Below are positions 47,706 through 57,208 of a stretch of DNA of 64,000 nucleotides, one piece after another (within the stretch, counting starts at the first letter, position 1; each line of letters begins with the position of its first letter). The stretch covers positions 1,880,501-1,944,500 of the forward strand of contig NZ_CP024307.1 in NCBI RefSeq assembly GCF_002944405.1. The letters run 5' to 3'. The DNA is from Sinorhizobium fredii (GTDB lineage: Bacteria; Pseudomonadota; Alphaproteobacteria; Rhizobiales; Rhizobiaceae). The notes beneath the pieces are model-generated. The model was not told where the DNA came from, did no database searches, and saw only the letters and a program-made list of their open reading frames with translations. A program made the position numbers and the translations under genes.

Positions 47706-49013
47706 TCAGACCGTCCCGAAAACCCGGCGGAAAATCGTGTCGACATGCTTGGTGTGATAGCCGAGATCGAACTTCTCGCGAATGTCCTCTTCTGAGAGCG
47801 CCGCACGGACTTCCTGGTCCGCCAAGAGTTCCTCCAGGAAGTCTTTGCCTTCCTCCCAGACCTTCATGGCGTTCCGCTGGACGAGCCGATAGGCGTCCTC
47901 GCGAGAGACGCCGGCCTGGGTAAGGGCGAGAAGTACCCGCTGCGAATGAACAAGTCCGCGGAACTTGTTCATGTTCTTCAACATGTTGTCCGGGTAGACG
48001 AGCAGCTTGTCGATAACCCCGGTCAACCGCGCCAGCGCGAAATCGAGCGTCACCGTCGCGTCCGGCCCGATCATCCGTTCGACCGAGGAATGCGAGATAT
48101 CGCGCTCATGCCAGAGCGCCACGTTTTCCATGGCCGGAACGACAAAGGCGCGGACCATGCGGGCAAGGCCGGTCAGATTCTCCGTCAGCACCGGATTGCG
48201 CTTGTGCGGCATAGCCGAGGAGCCCTTCTGGCCGGGCGAGAAATATTCCTCCGCCTCCAGCACCTCGGTGCGCTGCAAGTGGCGGATTTCCGTTGCAAGC
48301 CGCTCGATCGACGAGGCGATGACGCCAAGCGTAGCGAAGTACATGGCGTGGCGGTCGCGCGGGATCACCTGGGTGGAGACCGGCTCGGGCCTCAGGCCGA
48401 GCGCCTCTGCGACATGTTCCTCGACGCGCGGATCAATATTCGCGAAGGTGCCGACGGCACCGGAGATGGCGCAGGTGGCAATCTCTTCACGGGCGGCGAG
48501 CAGGCGCTCCTTGCAGCGGTCGAATTCCGCATAGGCAAGCGCCAGCTTGACGCCGAAGGTCGTCGGCTCCGCATGAATGCCATGCGAGCGGCCGATCGTC
48601 ACCGTATCCTTGTGTTCGAAGGCGCGGCGCTTCAGCGCCTCGAGCAGCCTGTCGAGGTCGGCGAGCAGGAGGTCCGTGGCACGGACGAGCTGCACGTTGA
48701 AGCAGGTGTCGAGCACGTCCGACGAAGTCATTCCCTGGTGGACGAAGCGGCTGTCCGGACCGACGAATTCGGCAAGATGCGTAAGGAAGGCGATTACGTC
48801 GTGCTTGGTGACGGCTTCAATTTCATCGATGCGCGCCACATCGAACTCGGCCGCGCCGCCCTTTTCCCAGATGGTCTTGGCCGCTTCCTTCGGGATCACG
48901 CCGATTTCGGCGAGAGCGTCGCAGGCATGCGCCTCGATCTCGAACCAGATGCGGAACTTCGTTTCCGGCGACCAGATGGCCACCATTTCCGGCCGGGAGT
49001 AACGGGGGATCAT
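47706..49013 (-). CDS. purB: Adenylosuccinate lyase
   Basis: 435 residues from MIPRYSRPEMVAIWSPETKF. Fumarase/aspartase superfamily: HDVIAFLTHLAEFVGPDSRF, VHQGMTSSDVLDTC, TIGRSHGIHAEPTTFG and the signature GSSAMPHKRNP with catalytic Ser. It carries out two steps in purine synthesis, releasing fumarate from SAICAR and from adenylosuccinate. Length and N-terminus are typical of alphaproteobacterial PurB; start at 49013 is favoured because the upstream frame is not conserved in type. Confidence 0.96.
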   Translation of the reverse strand: MIPRYSRPEMVAIWSPETKFRIWFEIEAHACDALAEIGVIPKEAAKTIWEKGGAAEFDVARIDEIEAVTKHDVIAFLTHLAEFVGPDSRFVHQGMTSSDVLDTCFNVQLVRATDLLLADLDRLLEALKRRAFEHKDTVTIGRSHGIHAEPTTFGVKLALAYAEFDRCKERLLAAREEIATCAISGAVGTFANIDPRVEEHVAEALGLRPEPVSTQVIPRDRHAMYFATLGVIASSIERLATEIRHLQRTEVLEAEEYFSPGQKGSSAMPHKRNPVLTENLTGLARMVRAFVVPAMENVALWHERDISHSSVERMIGPDATVTLDFALARLTGVIDKLLVYPDNMLKNMNKFRGLVHSQRVLLALTQAGVSREDAYRLVQRNAMKVWEEGKDFLEELLADQEVRAALSEEDIREKFDLGYHTKHVDTIFRRVFGTV

Positions 49014-49082
49014 GGGCTCTATGCTTTCAACGTCAGTGGAGGATGGCTGTGCCTCTATCAAAGATGGGACAGAAGCTCAACG

Positions 49083-49622
49083 CTATTGCCGCCGAGCAAG
49101 TCCGAGGCTCGCCAGCAGGAGGGCGAGCGCCCCGAAGGGCAGGTATAGCCTGATCCCCAGCACCAGAAATTGGTAGAACGCTGAGGCCGACGTGAACAGC
49201 GCCTGATAGAACCAGATGCGGGATCCAGTCGTCGCATGCCACTGCGCATAGAAGAGCCGGTAATCCAGGGCGAAGAGCAGCCCCGTCAGTCCGACGGTTC
49301 CGGCGATCAGGCTCAGGAGATAGGCAGCAAAGCGCGTTTCGATGCCGCGGCCCTCTGCCATGCAGCGGCCACCGAAAAGCGAAAGCGGCCAGGCGATGAG
49401 GCCGCCGAAAGCGTAGAGCAGCAGAATGCTTTCGAGGTGGAACGTCGCGTCATGCTCGCGCAGCCAAAGCGCGTACCAGGCGGAAAATGCCATCGCCAGA
49501 GCCCAGGCGGGAGCACCGAGGAAGGTTTCTCGCCAGGGCGGGATGGCACGACGGATGCGCCCACGTTTCGAGCGGCTGCCAGGACCGGCGACATTCCCCC
49601 CGGCGGCCGGCTGCTCGTTCAT
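49083..49622 (-). CDS. Hypothetical four-span membrane protein
   Basis: 179 residues. A basic N-terminal tail (GSRSKRGRIRRAIPPWRETF) and four hydrophobic segments (PAWALAMAFSAWYALWL, HLESILLLYAFGGLIAWPLS, AAYLLSLIAGTVGLTGLLF, FYQFLVLGIRLYLPFGALAL). No known motif. The start overlaps the stop of the DUF2259 gene (49619), so the two are cotranscribed with rpe upstream. Confidence 0.75.
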   Translation of the reverse strand: MNEQPAAGGNVAGPGSRSKRGRIRRAIPPWRETFLGAPAWALAMAFSAWYALWLREHDATFHLESILLLYAFGGLIAWPLSLFGGRCMAEGRGIETRFAAYLLSLIAGTVGLTGLLFALDYRLFYAQWHATTGSRIWFYQALFTSASAFYQFLVLGIRLYLPFGALALLLASLGLARRQ

Positions 49623-50338
49623 CGCCCGGGCCAGAACGGCACCGCGATCCAGCGCCCATCGGTCGTGCCTTCGAAGCCAAGGGATTTGACGAGGACCATG
49701 ACGACATGCGCCTGCACGCCGTCGTCATCGACGTGAGTCACCACCCCGCCGATCCGGTAGCCGGTCGGGCAGCGGCGGCTTTCCGGAATGCGGCTATCAT
49801 CCTGCAGCACCTCGGATACGGGCTTTCCGGCTTTCTCCGTCATGACGAGGCGGAAGCCTTTGACGTCTTTCAGGAGGTCCTTGCAGATGCCCTCGGCTGC
49901 CAAGCTCTTTTCTTCAAGCTGCAACTCGTAGGTCTTGCGGAACGGCGGATCGGCTGGGAATGCATCGTAGCGTAGCCTGTGGTCCGCCGTGTCCGGCTCC
50001 GTCACTGGATTGTAGGCGGCGAGTAGTCCGGGCGTGTCGAGAAGGCGGTAGGCGTCGATCAGCGGCGCCGCGCGCCGGTGCGCGTCTCGGCGAGCGCGGG
50101 GAAGGGCTCCGTTATCCTCCTCCACACGGGCGCGTACGGGCGCGCCGGGCAGGAACGAGATAGACGAATAGGGAAAGCCGGAGCCGTCCTGTATGCCATA
50201 TTCCTCGAAGCCGAAGACCTTGCCGTCCGAAGAGAAGCCGATTGGCTGAAGGCTGGCATAGTCGCCGGCGATCGCGGGCGGAGCGGCAATCACCTCAGCA
50301 ATCAGAACTGCAGCCGCGATCGCTGCCCGCAAGCTCAT
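49619..50338 (-). CDS. DUF2259 exported protein
   Basis: 239 residues from ATG 50338, overlapping the rpe stop by 4 nt. A signal peptide ([25 protein letters not shown]) is followed by [36 protein letters not shown], and a later conserved segment [17 protein letters not shown]2259 proteins are predicted periplasmic and of unknown function; cotranscription with rpe is common in Rhizobiales. Confidence 0.85.
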   Translation of the reverse strand: MSLRAAIAAAVLIAEVIAAPPAIAGDYASLQPIGFSSDGKVFGFEEYGIQDGSGFPYSSISFLPGAPVRARVEEDNGALPRARRDAHRRAAPLIDAYRLLDTPGLLAAYNPVTEPDTADHRLRYDAFPADPPFRKTYELQLEEKSLAAEGICKDLLKDVKGFRLVMTEKAGKPVSEVLQDDSRIPESRRCPTGYRIGGVVTHVDDDGVQAHVVMVLVKSLGFEGTTDGRWIAVPFWPGR

Positions 50339-51012
50339 CGCCGACCCTTCTCGGCCGGCGTGCGGATCGCCTCGATGGCGGCGCGGTAGGCGTCGACGGA
50401 GTCGCCCTTGAAGATCGCCGAGCCGGCGACCAGCACGTTGGCGCCGGCCCCTGTGACGATGCCGGCGGTCTCGGGCGTGATGCCGCCATCCACCTCGATT
50501 TCGATCGGCCGATTGCCGACCATTTTCTTGATGCGGCGGATCTTCTCTTCCATCGCGGCGATGAACTTCTGACCGCCGAAGCCCGGATTGACCGTCATCA
50601 CCAGGATGAGATCGACAGTATCGAGGACGTATTCGAGGGCGCTTTCGGGAGTCGCGGGGTTGAGCGAGACCCCGGCCTTCTTGCCGAGTGCCTTCACCAT
50701 CTGCAGGGAACGATGCAGATGCGGGCCTGCCTCGGCATGGACAGTCAGGATATCGCATCCGGCCTTGGCAAACGCTTCGAGAAATGGATCGGCCGGCGCG
50801 ATCATCAGATGGCAATCGAAGGTCGCGTCCGTGTAGGGGCGCAGCGACTTGATGACGTCGGGTCCGAAGGTGATGTTCGGCACGAAATGCCCGTCCATGA
50901 CGTCGAGGTGGATCCAATCGGCGCCGGCATCGACGACGTCGCGGACCTCCTGGCCCAGTTTGGAGAAGTTGGCCGCCAGGATCGATGGGGCAATGCGAAT
51001 GGGGTGGGTCAT
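50335..51012 (-). CDS. rpe: Ribulose-phosphate 3-epimerase
   Basis: 225 residues from [23 protein letters not shown] barrel with signatures [44 protein letters not shown] and [11 protein letters not shown], containing the metal-binding His and Asp residues. It interconverts ribulose-5-P and xylulose-5-P in the pentose phosphate pathway and the Calvin cycle. First gene of an operon with DUF2259 and the four-span membrane protein. Confidence 0.96.
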   Translation of the reverse strand: MTHPIRIAPSILAANFSKLGQEVRDVVDAGADWIHLDVMDGHFVPNITFGPDVIKSLRPYTDATFDCHLMIAPADPFLEAFAKAGCDILTVHAEAGPHLHRSLQMVKALGKKAGVSLNPATPESALEYVLDTVDLILVMTVNPGFGGQKFIAAMEEKIRRIKKMVGNRPIEIEVDGGITPETAGIVTGAGANVLVAGSAIFKGDSVDAYRAAIEAIRTPAEKGRR

Positions 51013-51085
51013 GAACAGCCTCCGGTCTTTCCCGCGCCCATAGCATTCCGCGACCGGCCGAACAACATGCGAAGGCAGGCCTTCG

Positions 51086-52093
51086 TCATAGGGCCAATGC
51101 CGACCAGGCCGGTTTGATATCGCTCGCGGCCGGTATGGCATCGTGGACGCCCCGCGCGATCGCCCGGGCCATTGTCGCCGCCGCGGCGGCGCCGAGGTCG
51201 ATGAAATCCTCCAGAAGCAGCGTCTTGCCGGTGGCGCCCGTCGAGAGCGCGAAAACGAGGTCGCCGTCAAGCGGTGTATGGGACGGCCACAGCGCTCGGG
51301 AGAAGCCGTCATGGGCGGCAATCGCCAGGCGTTTCGCCTCGGCCTTCGAGAGGACCGCATCCGTGGCGATGACGGCAATCGTTGTGTTGGCGGCTACTGC
51401 CTCTCGCTCCCGGAACTTGAGCCGCGGCTGCGCCGCATCCTGCGGCCAGGGAGACGGCATACCGAGCCCACCGAATTCGCCATCCAGTTCAAATGGGGCA
51501 GCCCAGAAATGGCGGGTGTCGCCGATGGTTGCCGAGCCGAGCGCGTTGACGGCGACAAGGGCACCGACGGTGATGCCATTTGCGAGGACGGTCGAGGCGG
51601 AGCCGAGGCCGCCCTTGAAAGTGGCCGTGAGTGCTCCCGTTCCGGCGCCGGCACTGCCGGTCGCGAAGGTCTCGGCCGCGGCGCGTGCCGCGTCATAGCC
51701 GAGGTCGCGATAGGGTGAGAATTGCCCCCAATCCTTATCTCCGCCATTCATCAGGTCGAAGAGGATTGCCGCCGGAACGATCGGGATCCGGTGCGGGCCG
51801 ACGGGAAAGCCGCGTCCCATTTGCCGCAATGCAGCCTGAGCGCCCGAGGCCGCGTCCAGCCCGAAGGCTGAGCCGCCGGAAAGTACGATTGCGTCGACCG
51901 CCTGGACCGTATTGTGCGGGGCGAGGAGATCGGTCTCACGCGTTCCCGGTGCGCCGCCCAGGACCTGAACCGCGGCGGTGGCCGGCGGGTCGCAAAGTAC
52001 GGCCGTGACGCCGGATTTCAGCCGGTGATCCTCGGCGTTGCCGACCAGGATCCCCGCGACGTCGGTGATCAGATTGGTCGGTCCCTTCCGCAT
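51086..52093 (-). CDS. P1-family (DmpA-like) peptidase
   Basis: 335 residues from ATG 52093. Family pattern: [64 protein letters not shown], and [16 protein letters not shown] near the self-processing nucleophile. DmpA/P1 proteins (N-terminal nucleophile fold) cleave N-terminal D- or beta-amino acids from peptides; many members have no assigned substrate. Start overlaps the stop of the SBP gene upstream, so the two are coupled. Confidence 0.87.
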   Translation of the reverse strand: MRKGPTNLITDVAGILVGNAEDHRLKSGVTAVLCDPPATAAVQVLGGAPGTRETDLLAPHNTVQAVDAIVLSGGSAFGLDAASGAQAALRQMGRGFPVGPHRIPIVPAAILFDLMNGGDKDWGQFSPYRDLGYDAARAAAETFATGSAGAGTGALTATFKGGLGSASTVLANGITVGALVAVNALGSATIGDTRHFWAAPFELDGEFGGLGMPSPWPQDAAQPRLKFREREAVAANTTIAVIATDAVLSKAEAKRLAIAAHDGFSRALWPSHTPLDGDLVFALSTGATGKTLLLEDFIDLGAAAAATMARAIARGVHDAIPAASDIKPAWSALAL

Positions 52094-53181
52094 CACTCGG
52101 CCTTGCCTGCATCGGGCGCGTCCACGAAGCGGCCGTCCCGCCATTGCATCAGCCGGTAGGGGCTTTCGGCCCGTTCATGGCTGCCGTTGAAGCCGATCGG
52201 CCCGAGGACGGTCGCGTAGGGGCCCTTCGAAAGAGCGTCCAGAACAGCCTTGTCATCCTTCTCCGCTTGATCCTTCGCCTGCTCGAGAAGCGACACGGCT
52301 GCAAAGGCGGGGAGAACGTAACCATCTGGTTCAATCCTGGCGGCGCGCATTGCCGTGACGACCGGTGCTGCTTCGCTCGACCGGGCGGGATCCGGAATGG
52401 TAACGGCCAGCACGCCATTTTCCAGCGGCACGTCCAGATCCGCGGCGTTCAGCGTATCGCCGCCAAGCAAGGTTATCGAAACATACTCCGCCTTCGCGTC
52501 GCGGGCGATGACGGCCGTGTCGTTGCGGTCGCCGCCGGTGAACACATGCGTCGCGCCGCTTTTCGCCAGGCGCCGAACGAGACTCACCTGCTGTTCCTGC
52601 GCCGGCCGGTAGGTGTCGGTGAAGACAGGGGTGATACCGATCTCCGCAAGGGCGTTACGGACGCTTTCGACAAGTTCGCGGCTGTGAATCGTTCCGTCGT
52701 CGATGAGGGCCAGCGGCTTGTCCCTCCAGTTCGTCACGATCGCATCGGTGATCGCCGCGGCCTCGGCCTTGCCGCTCGGTGCCAGGCGGAAGAGCGGCCA
52801 TTTCTTCTTGAGGGCGTCCTCGATGAGAATGTCCGAGCGCACGCTAAGCGTGATGGCGGGTATCCCGGCCACGGCCAGCGCCGGCAGAGCTGCTTCCAGG
52901 CTCTCGGTGCAGAGAAAGCCGATCGCCGCCTCGGCACCGCTGGCCAGCAGCGCCTTCGTCAACGCCTCGCCGCCTGCCGGATCGCAGCTTTCTGCGATGG
53001 GAACGATCTCGCTTCCCCGGTCGCCTGCCTGGAAGGCGGCGCCATCGGTTATCTGCTTGCCGAGCGCCGCAAACGGTCCGTCGGCGGGAGCGACGACGGC
53101 AATCTTCAGGCCGGCGGCAAGCGCGGGAGAAGTCAGCGTCAGCGCGGCGACGAAAAGGGTCGTACCAATTGATTTCAGCAT
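52093..53181 (-). CDS. ABC transporter substrate-binding protein (Leu/Ile/Val type)
   Basis: 362 residues from ATG 53181. Sec signal MLKSIGTTLFVAALTLTSPA with cleavage after ALA. The mature part is a type I periplasmic binding fold: GLKIAVVAPADGPFAALGKQ, ITDGAAFQAGD, AAIGFLCTESLEAALPALAV, AGIPAITLSVRSD, HVFTGGDRNDTAVIARDAKA. No permease or ATPase lies nearby. Coupling to a P1 peptidase suggests uptake of amino acid amides or peptides, but this is speculative. Confidence 0.82.
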   Translation of the reverse strand: MLKSIGTTLFVAALTLTSPALAAGLKIAVVAPADGPFAALGKQITDGAAFQAGDRGSEIVPIAESCDPAGGEALTKALLASGAEAAIGFLCTESLEAALPALAVAGIPAITLSVRSDILIEDALKKKWPLFRLAPSGKAEAAAITDAIVTNWRDKPLALIDDGTIHSRELVESVRNALAEIGITPVFTDTYRPAQEQQVSLVRRLAKSGATHVFTGGDRNDTAVIARDAKAEYVSITLLGGDTLNAADLDVPLENGVLAVTIPDPARSSEAAPVVTAMRAARIEPDGYVLPAFAAVSLLEQAKDQAEKDDKAVLDALSKGPYATVLGPIGFNGSHERAESPYRLMQWRDGRFVDAPDAGKAE

Positions 53182-53341
53182 GTTTTTTCCCGCTATCGCA
53201 CGTCCTGTTTTAAGGAAGTGGCTCAACTCGTCAAAGGAAAAGATGCTGGTAGGAACGGGGGATCGCCCGATCTGCGTCATGCGTATGCGCTGATCGGCAA
53301 GATTCTCGGTCGGCCTAGTTTCATATTCCTTGCGACAGTCT

Positions 53342-53869
53342 ATGTATGTGCGAGATACCGATCCGGAGCGTGATGTGTTGGAGAAGACCCGGCTGGACCC
53401 GATAAGCTACCGCGATACGATGAGCCGCCTGTCTCATCACGTGCAGTTGATCACCGCAGCGGATAGTGACGAGCGGCGCGGCGTTACCATCACTGCCTCC
53501 TGTTCGGTATCGGACGAACCTCCGACGATCCTTGCCTGCCTCAATGCGGCAAATCCCCGCAACGATATCTTTTTCCGCAACGACAGTTTTGCACTGAACG
53601 TCCTGGGCAGGCAGCATCTCGCCTTGGCCCATGCTTTTTCCGGACGCGATCAACTCGAGATGGAGCGCCGATTTGCCCTCGGCCGCTGGACGCAGCTTGC
53701 GACCGGGGCGCCAATTCTCGCCGACGCCATCGCCGCCTTCGATTGCCGTCTGATCGAAGTGAAAATCATGGCTACCCACGCGATACTCTTCGGCGAGGTG
53801 GTCGACGTACGGATCGGCGAAAAGACACCACCGCTCATTTATGTGGACCGGGGATACCGCACGCTATAA
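53342..53869 (+). CDS. Flavin reductase family protein
   Basis: 175 residues from ATG 53342 (TTG 53330 also in frame). RutF/NADH:FMN oxidoreductase pattern: YRDTMSRLSHHVQLITAADS, RRGVTITASCSVSDEPPTIL, ACLNAANPRNDIFFRNDSFA, LNVLGRQHLALAHAFSG and LIYVDRGYRTL. It reduces free flavin with NAD(P)H for a partner monooxygenase or stands alone. It is followed after 23 nt by the Cox-like maturation genes and may start their transcript. It is divergent from the SBP gene. Confidence 0.87.
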   Translation: MYVRDTDPERDVLEKTRLDPISYRDTMSRLSHHVQLITAADSDERRGVTITASCSVSDEPPTILACLNAANPRNDIFFRNDSFALNVLGRQHLALAHAFSGRDQLEMERRFALGRWTQLATGAPILADAIAAFDCRLIEVKIMATHAILFGEVVDVRIGEKTPPLIYVDRGYRTL

Positions 53870-53892
53870 TTTTCCTCGGCAGAGGAGCGAAC

Positions 53893-54822
53893 ATGGCGAG
53901 ACACGAGACAGGCAGAACGCCCCAGTCCATCGACGAGACGATGGCGCTGCTGGAATCGGAGAACTATCTCGCCGGAACCGCTCTCGCCACCGTTCTTTTC
54001 CTGGCACTCAGAATGAAGCGCCCGCTCTTTCTCGAAGGAGAAGCCGGGGTCGGCAAGACCGAAATCGCCAAGGTGCTCTCCCGCTCGCTCGATCGACCGC
54101 TGATCCGGCTGCAATGCTATGAAGGACTCGACGTCGCCTCCGCCGTCTATGAATGGAACTACCCGGCGCAAATGCTGGAAATCCGCCTTTCGGAGGCCGC
54201 AGGCATGGTCGACCGGCAAAGGGTGGAAAGCGACATTTTCTCGGAACGCTTCCTCATCCGGCGTCCGGTGCTTCAGGCGATCTCGGCGAATGCCGGCCGC
54301 GCGCCGGTGTTTCTGATCGACGAGCTCGACCGCACCGACGAGGCCTTCGAGGCTTTCCTCCTCGAGGTTCTTTCGGACTTCCAGGTGACCATTCCCGAGC
54401 TTGGAACGATCCGCGCCGAGGAGCCGCCGATCGTCATCATCACCACCAACCGGACGCGCGAAATCCACGACGCCTTGAAGCGCCGCTGCCTCTATCATTG
54501 GGTCGACTATCCCCGCGCGTCACAGGAGCTGGAGATCATCCGGCGCAAGGTGCCGGGCTGCAATGCGACGCTCTCCCGGGAGATCGTCGCTTATGTCCAG
54601 AAGCTCCGGACGGTCGATCTCTTCAAGAATCCCGGCGTCGCGGAGACGATCGACTGGGCGACGGCGCTGACCGAGCTCGATGCGCTGGCGCTCGATCCGG
54701 AGACCCTCGCCGATACGCTTGGAACGCTGCTCAAGTATCAGGATGACATCTCCCGGATAGAGGGCGCTGAAGGGCGCAGGTTGCTCGAAGAGGTCAAGCG
54801 CGAACTTTCGGCTGAGGGCTGA
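53893..54822 (+). CDS. MoxR-type AAA ATPase (CoxD-like)
   Basis: 309 residues from ATG 53893. AAA core: Walker A LEGEAGVGKTEIA, Walker B VFLIDELDRTDEAFEAF, sensor 1 VIITTNRTREIHDALKRRCL. Followed by a VWA protein gene as in all MoxR/VWA chaperone pairs. In the cox cluster of aerobic carboxydotrophs CoxD and CoxE of this type help build the Mo/Cu active site of CO dehydrogenase-family enzymes. Together with the XdhC and MocA-like genes here, a role in maturing a molybdo-hydroxylase is likely. Confidence 0.9.
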   Translation: MARHETGRTPQSIDETMALLESENYLAGTALATVLFLALRMKRPLFLEGEAGVGKTEIAKVLSRSLDRPLIRLQCYEGLDVASAVYEWNYPAQMLEIRLSEAAGMVDRQRVESDIFSERFLIRRPVLQAISANAGRAPVFLIDELDRTDEAFEAFLLEVLSDFQVTIPELGTIRAEEPPIVIITTNRTREIHDALKRRCLYHWVDYPRASQELEIIRRKVPGCNATLSREIVAYVQKLRTVDLFKNPGVAETIDWATALTELDALALDPETLADTLGTLLKYQDDISRIEGAEGRRLLEEVKRELSAEG

Positions 54823-54826
54823 CACC

Positions 54827-56095
54827 ATGACGGGCGCGCCGGATGCCGCGGGAGTAAGCCATCGCCCGGACCGCGGGCAGTTTGCCGACAACATTGTCTT
54901 CTTCGCCCGGGCGCTGCGACGGGCAGGCATGCGGATCGGTCCGGGCGCGATTGCGGACGCCATCGAAGCGGTCGGCGCAATCGGCATCGGATCGCGCCCG
55001 GAGTTCTACGCCGCGCTGCAATGCACGCTGGTGAAGAGGCACGAGGACCAGCCGCTCTTTGATGAAGCGTTCCGCCTGTTCTGGCGCAAGCGCGATCTCG
55101 TCCGCAAGATGATCGCGCTATTGTCGCCCGTCGCCCCTGCACGCGTAAGAGATGATCGGCGGCGGCGAGCCGGCGAGGCACGCCTTAGCGAAGCGCTCCT
55201 GAGCGGCCGGGACGACACTCGACAGGCTCAGGAGGAGGAGCAGATCGAGATCGACGCGCGCTTCACCGCCTCAGGCCGGGAGCTCTTTCGCAAGGCGGAT
55301 TTTGCGCAGATGACGGCCGCAGAAATCGCCGAGGCGCGTAGGGCGATGTCGTCGCTGCTCCTGCCCTTCGATCGGGTCAAGACACGGCGCTTCCGCCCGT
55401 CCCATCGGCCGGCCCGGATCGATCCGCGCGCGACCATGCGCGATGCCATGCGGCTCGGCGGCGAGTTCATCCAGCCTCGCTTCCGGGAGCCGCGTCTCAG
55501 GCATCCGCCGCTCGTCGTGCTTGCGGATATTTCGGGCTCGATGACGCAGTATACGCGGGTGTTCCTGCATTTCCTGCATGCACTGACAGAAGAGCGCCAC
55601 CGCGTTGAGACTTTTCTCTTCGGCACGCGGCTGACGAACGTCACCCGCCAAATGCGCAATCGTGATCCCGACGAGGCGCTCGACGAATGCGTCGCTGCGG
55701 TCAAGGACTGGTCGGGCGGTACCCGCATCGGCGAAACGCTGCAGGAGTTCAACCGTCGTTGGTCTCGGCGTGTCCTGGGACAGGGCGCTATCGTCCTCTT
55801 GATGACCGACGGCCTCGAGCGTGACGACACGGTGCAACTTGAGATCGAGATGGATCGCCTGCATCGCTCCTGCCGCCGACTGATCTGGCTCAATCCGCTG
55901 CTCCGCTTCGAGGGCTTCGAGGCGCGGGCCCGCGGTGTCAGGGCAATGCTGCCGCATGTCGATGAATTTCGGACCGTGCACAATCTGGAATCCGTCGAAG
56001 AACTGGTAAAGTCCCTGTCCGGCGAGCGGAGGCGCGACGCCGACCCACGGCGCTTCCTTGATCCATGGCGAGCCGCGCTCCGGCCTGCGACTTGA
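54827..56095 (+). CDS. VWA-domain protein (CoxE-like)
   Basis: 422 residues. N-terminal CoxE-like region (ADNIVFFARALRRAGMRIGP, LVKRHEDQPLFDEAFRLFWR), then a VWA domain with MIDAS motif ADISGSMTQYTRVFLHFLHA, the conserved T (SGGTRIGETLQEFN) and MTDGLERDD. The Arg-rich linker between them (FRPSHRPARIDPRATMRDAM) is usual. It works with the MoxR ATPase 4 nt upstream as a metal-insertion or remodelling chaperone. Confidence 0.9.
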   Translation: MTGAPDAAGVSHRPDRGQFADNIVFFARALRRAGMRIGPGAIADAIEAVGAIGIGSRPEFYAALQCTLVKRHEDQPLFDEAFRLFWRKRDLVRKMIALLSPVAPARVRDDRRRRAGEARLSEALLSGRDDTRQAQEEEQIEIDARFTASGRELFRKADFAQMTAAEIAEARRAMSSLLLPFDRVKTRRFRPSHRPARIDPRATMRDAMRLGGEFIQPRFREPRLRHPPLVVLADISGSMTQYTRVFLHFLHALTEERHRVETFLFGTRLTNVTRQMRNRDPDEALDECVAAVKDWSGGTRIGETLQEFNRRWSRRVLGQGAIVLLMTDGLERDDTVQLEIEMDRLHRSCRRLIWLNPLLRFEGFEARARGVRAMLPHVDEFRTVHNLESVEELVKSLSGERRRDADPRRFLDPWRAALRPAT

Positions 56096-56119
56096 AGCGA
56101 TGAGATGGGTTGAACTGCG

Positions 56120-56140
56120 CTTAGATCATCATGATCTAAG
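56120..56140. repeat. 21-bp near-perfect palindrome
   Basis: CTTAGATCAT-C-ATGATCTAAG, 10-bp arms around one base, 27 nt upstream of the XdhC-N gene. It could be a regulator operator or an mRNA hairpin. There is no T-run for termination. Confidence 0.6.
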
Positions 56141-56166
56141 AGGGGACCAGCGGGAGTACCAACAAT

Positions 56167-56499
56167 ATGACGAACGAAGCGAAGATGCTCGACCCGTTGG
56201 AGATTGCCGAGGCATGGCACAGGAAAGGCCGGGCCGTGGCATTGGCGACGGTCATCGAGACCTGGGGCTCCGCGCCCCGCGCAGTCGGCAGCCATCTGGT
56301 CATTGACGGCGGGGGCAATTTCGAAGGCTCTGTGTCCGGCGGTTGCGTCGAAGGCGCCGTCGTCAGCGAAGCGGCCGACGTGATCGCGTCAGGCGTCTCG
56401 AAGGTTCTCGAATTCGGCGTCGCCGACGAAACGGCATGGCGGGTCGGCCTATCCTGCGGCGGCCGGATCCGGGTCTATGTTGAGCGAATAGACGGCTGA
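56167..56499 (+). CDS. XdhC N-terminal domain protein (CoxI-like)
   Basis: 110 residues: LEIAEAWHRKGRAVALATVI, ETWGSAPRAVGSHLVIDGGG, NFEGSVSGGCVEGAVVSEA, and WRVGLSCGGRIRVYVERID. This is the XdhC_CoxI domain, including the conserved SGGCVE and SCGG cysteines. XdhC proteins bind the molybdenum cofactor, guide its sulfuration and insert it into xanthine dehydrogenase-family enzymes. Here the usual two domains are split into two genes; the Rossmann part is next, 4 nt downstream. Confidence 0.9.
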   Translation: MTNEAKMLDPLEIAEAWHRKGRAVALATVIETWGSAPRAVGSHLVIDGGGNFEGSVSGGCVEGAVVSEAADVIASGVSKVLEFGVADETAWRVGLSCGGRIRVYVERIDG

Positions 56500-56503
56500 G
56501 ACC

Positions 56504-57208
56504 ATGCAACTGTCCACTCTTGAGAAGCTGAACGAGGCGCGGTCGGCACGGCGGCCCGCCGTGGTCGTCAATGATATTTCGAGCGGCCGCGCGCAGGCCT
56601 TCATCGAGGGCGAAGCATTCCCGGCCGAATGGGAGGCCGCCATCTCTGAAACGCTTCGGTCGGGTCGTCCCAAACTTGCGACGCTCGACGACCAACCCGC
56701 CTTCATCAACGTCTACCTGCCGCCGCCGCGCTTGGTTGTCATCGGCGCCGTCCATATCTCCCAGGCGCTTGCGCGGCTGGCGCCGGTCGCCGGCTTCGAC
56801 ATGACCATCATAGACCCGCGCACCGCCTTCGCGACGGCGGAGCGCTTCCAGGACATCGAGCTTCTGGCGGATTGGCCGGAAGATGTTCTGCCGACGCGAC
56901 CGCTCGACCGCTATACGGCCCTGGCCGCCGTCACCCACGACCCGAAGATCGACGACTATCCGATCCGGGCCGCCCTCGAGGCGGGCTGCTTCTATGTCGG
57001 CGCGCTCGGCAGCCGCAAGACCCATGCGGCGCGCGTCGAGAGATTGCGGTCGGCGGGCGTCTCGCAAGAGGAAATCGGCCGCATCAGGGCGCCGATCGGC
57101 CTTGATATCGGCGCGGCGAGCCCCGCCGAAATCGCCGTCGCCGTCCTTGCGCAAATCATCGGCGCCCTCCGCCATCGCGATCCCGAAGAACAGGGGCACG
57201 CAACATGA
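56504..57208 (+). CDS. XdhC C-terminal Rossmann-domain protein
   Basis: 234 residues. A short N-terminal region is followed by the XdhC Rossmann domain: RLVVIGAVHISQALARLAPV, FDMTIIDPRTAFATAERF, ALAAVTHDPKIDDYPIRAAL, FYVGALGSRKTHAARVERL and PIGLDIGAASPAEIAVAVLA. It completes the split XdhC protein encoded just before. Its stop overlaps the start of the next gene by 4 nt. Confidence 0.9.
   Translation: MQLSTLEKLNEARSARRPAVVVNDISSGRAQAFIEGEAFPAEWEAAISETLRSGRPKLATLDDQPAFINVYLPPPRLVVIGAVHISQALARLAPVAGFDMTIIDPRTAFATAERFQDIELLADWPEDVLPTRPLDRYTALAAVTHDPKIDDYPIRAALEAGCFYVGALGSRKTHAARVERLRSAGVSQEEIGRIRAPIGLDIGAASPAEIAVAVLAQIIGALRHRDPEEQGHAT

Noticed and set aside
47946..49148. Plus-strand frame opposite purB
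   Set aside because: purB carries the complete family signature on the other strand; the plus frame has no motif.
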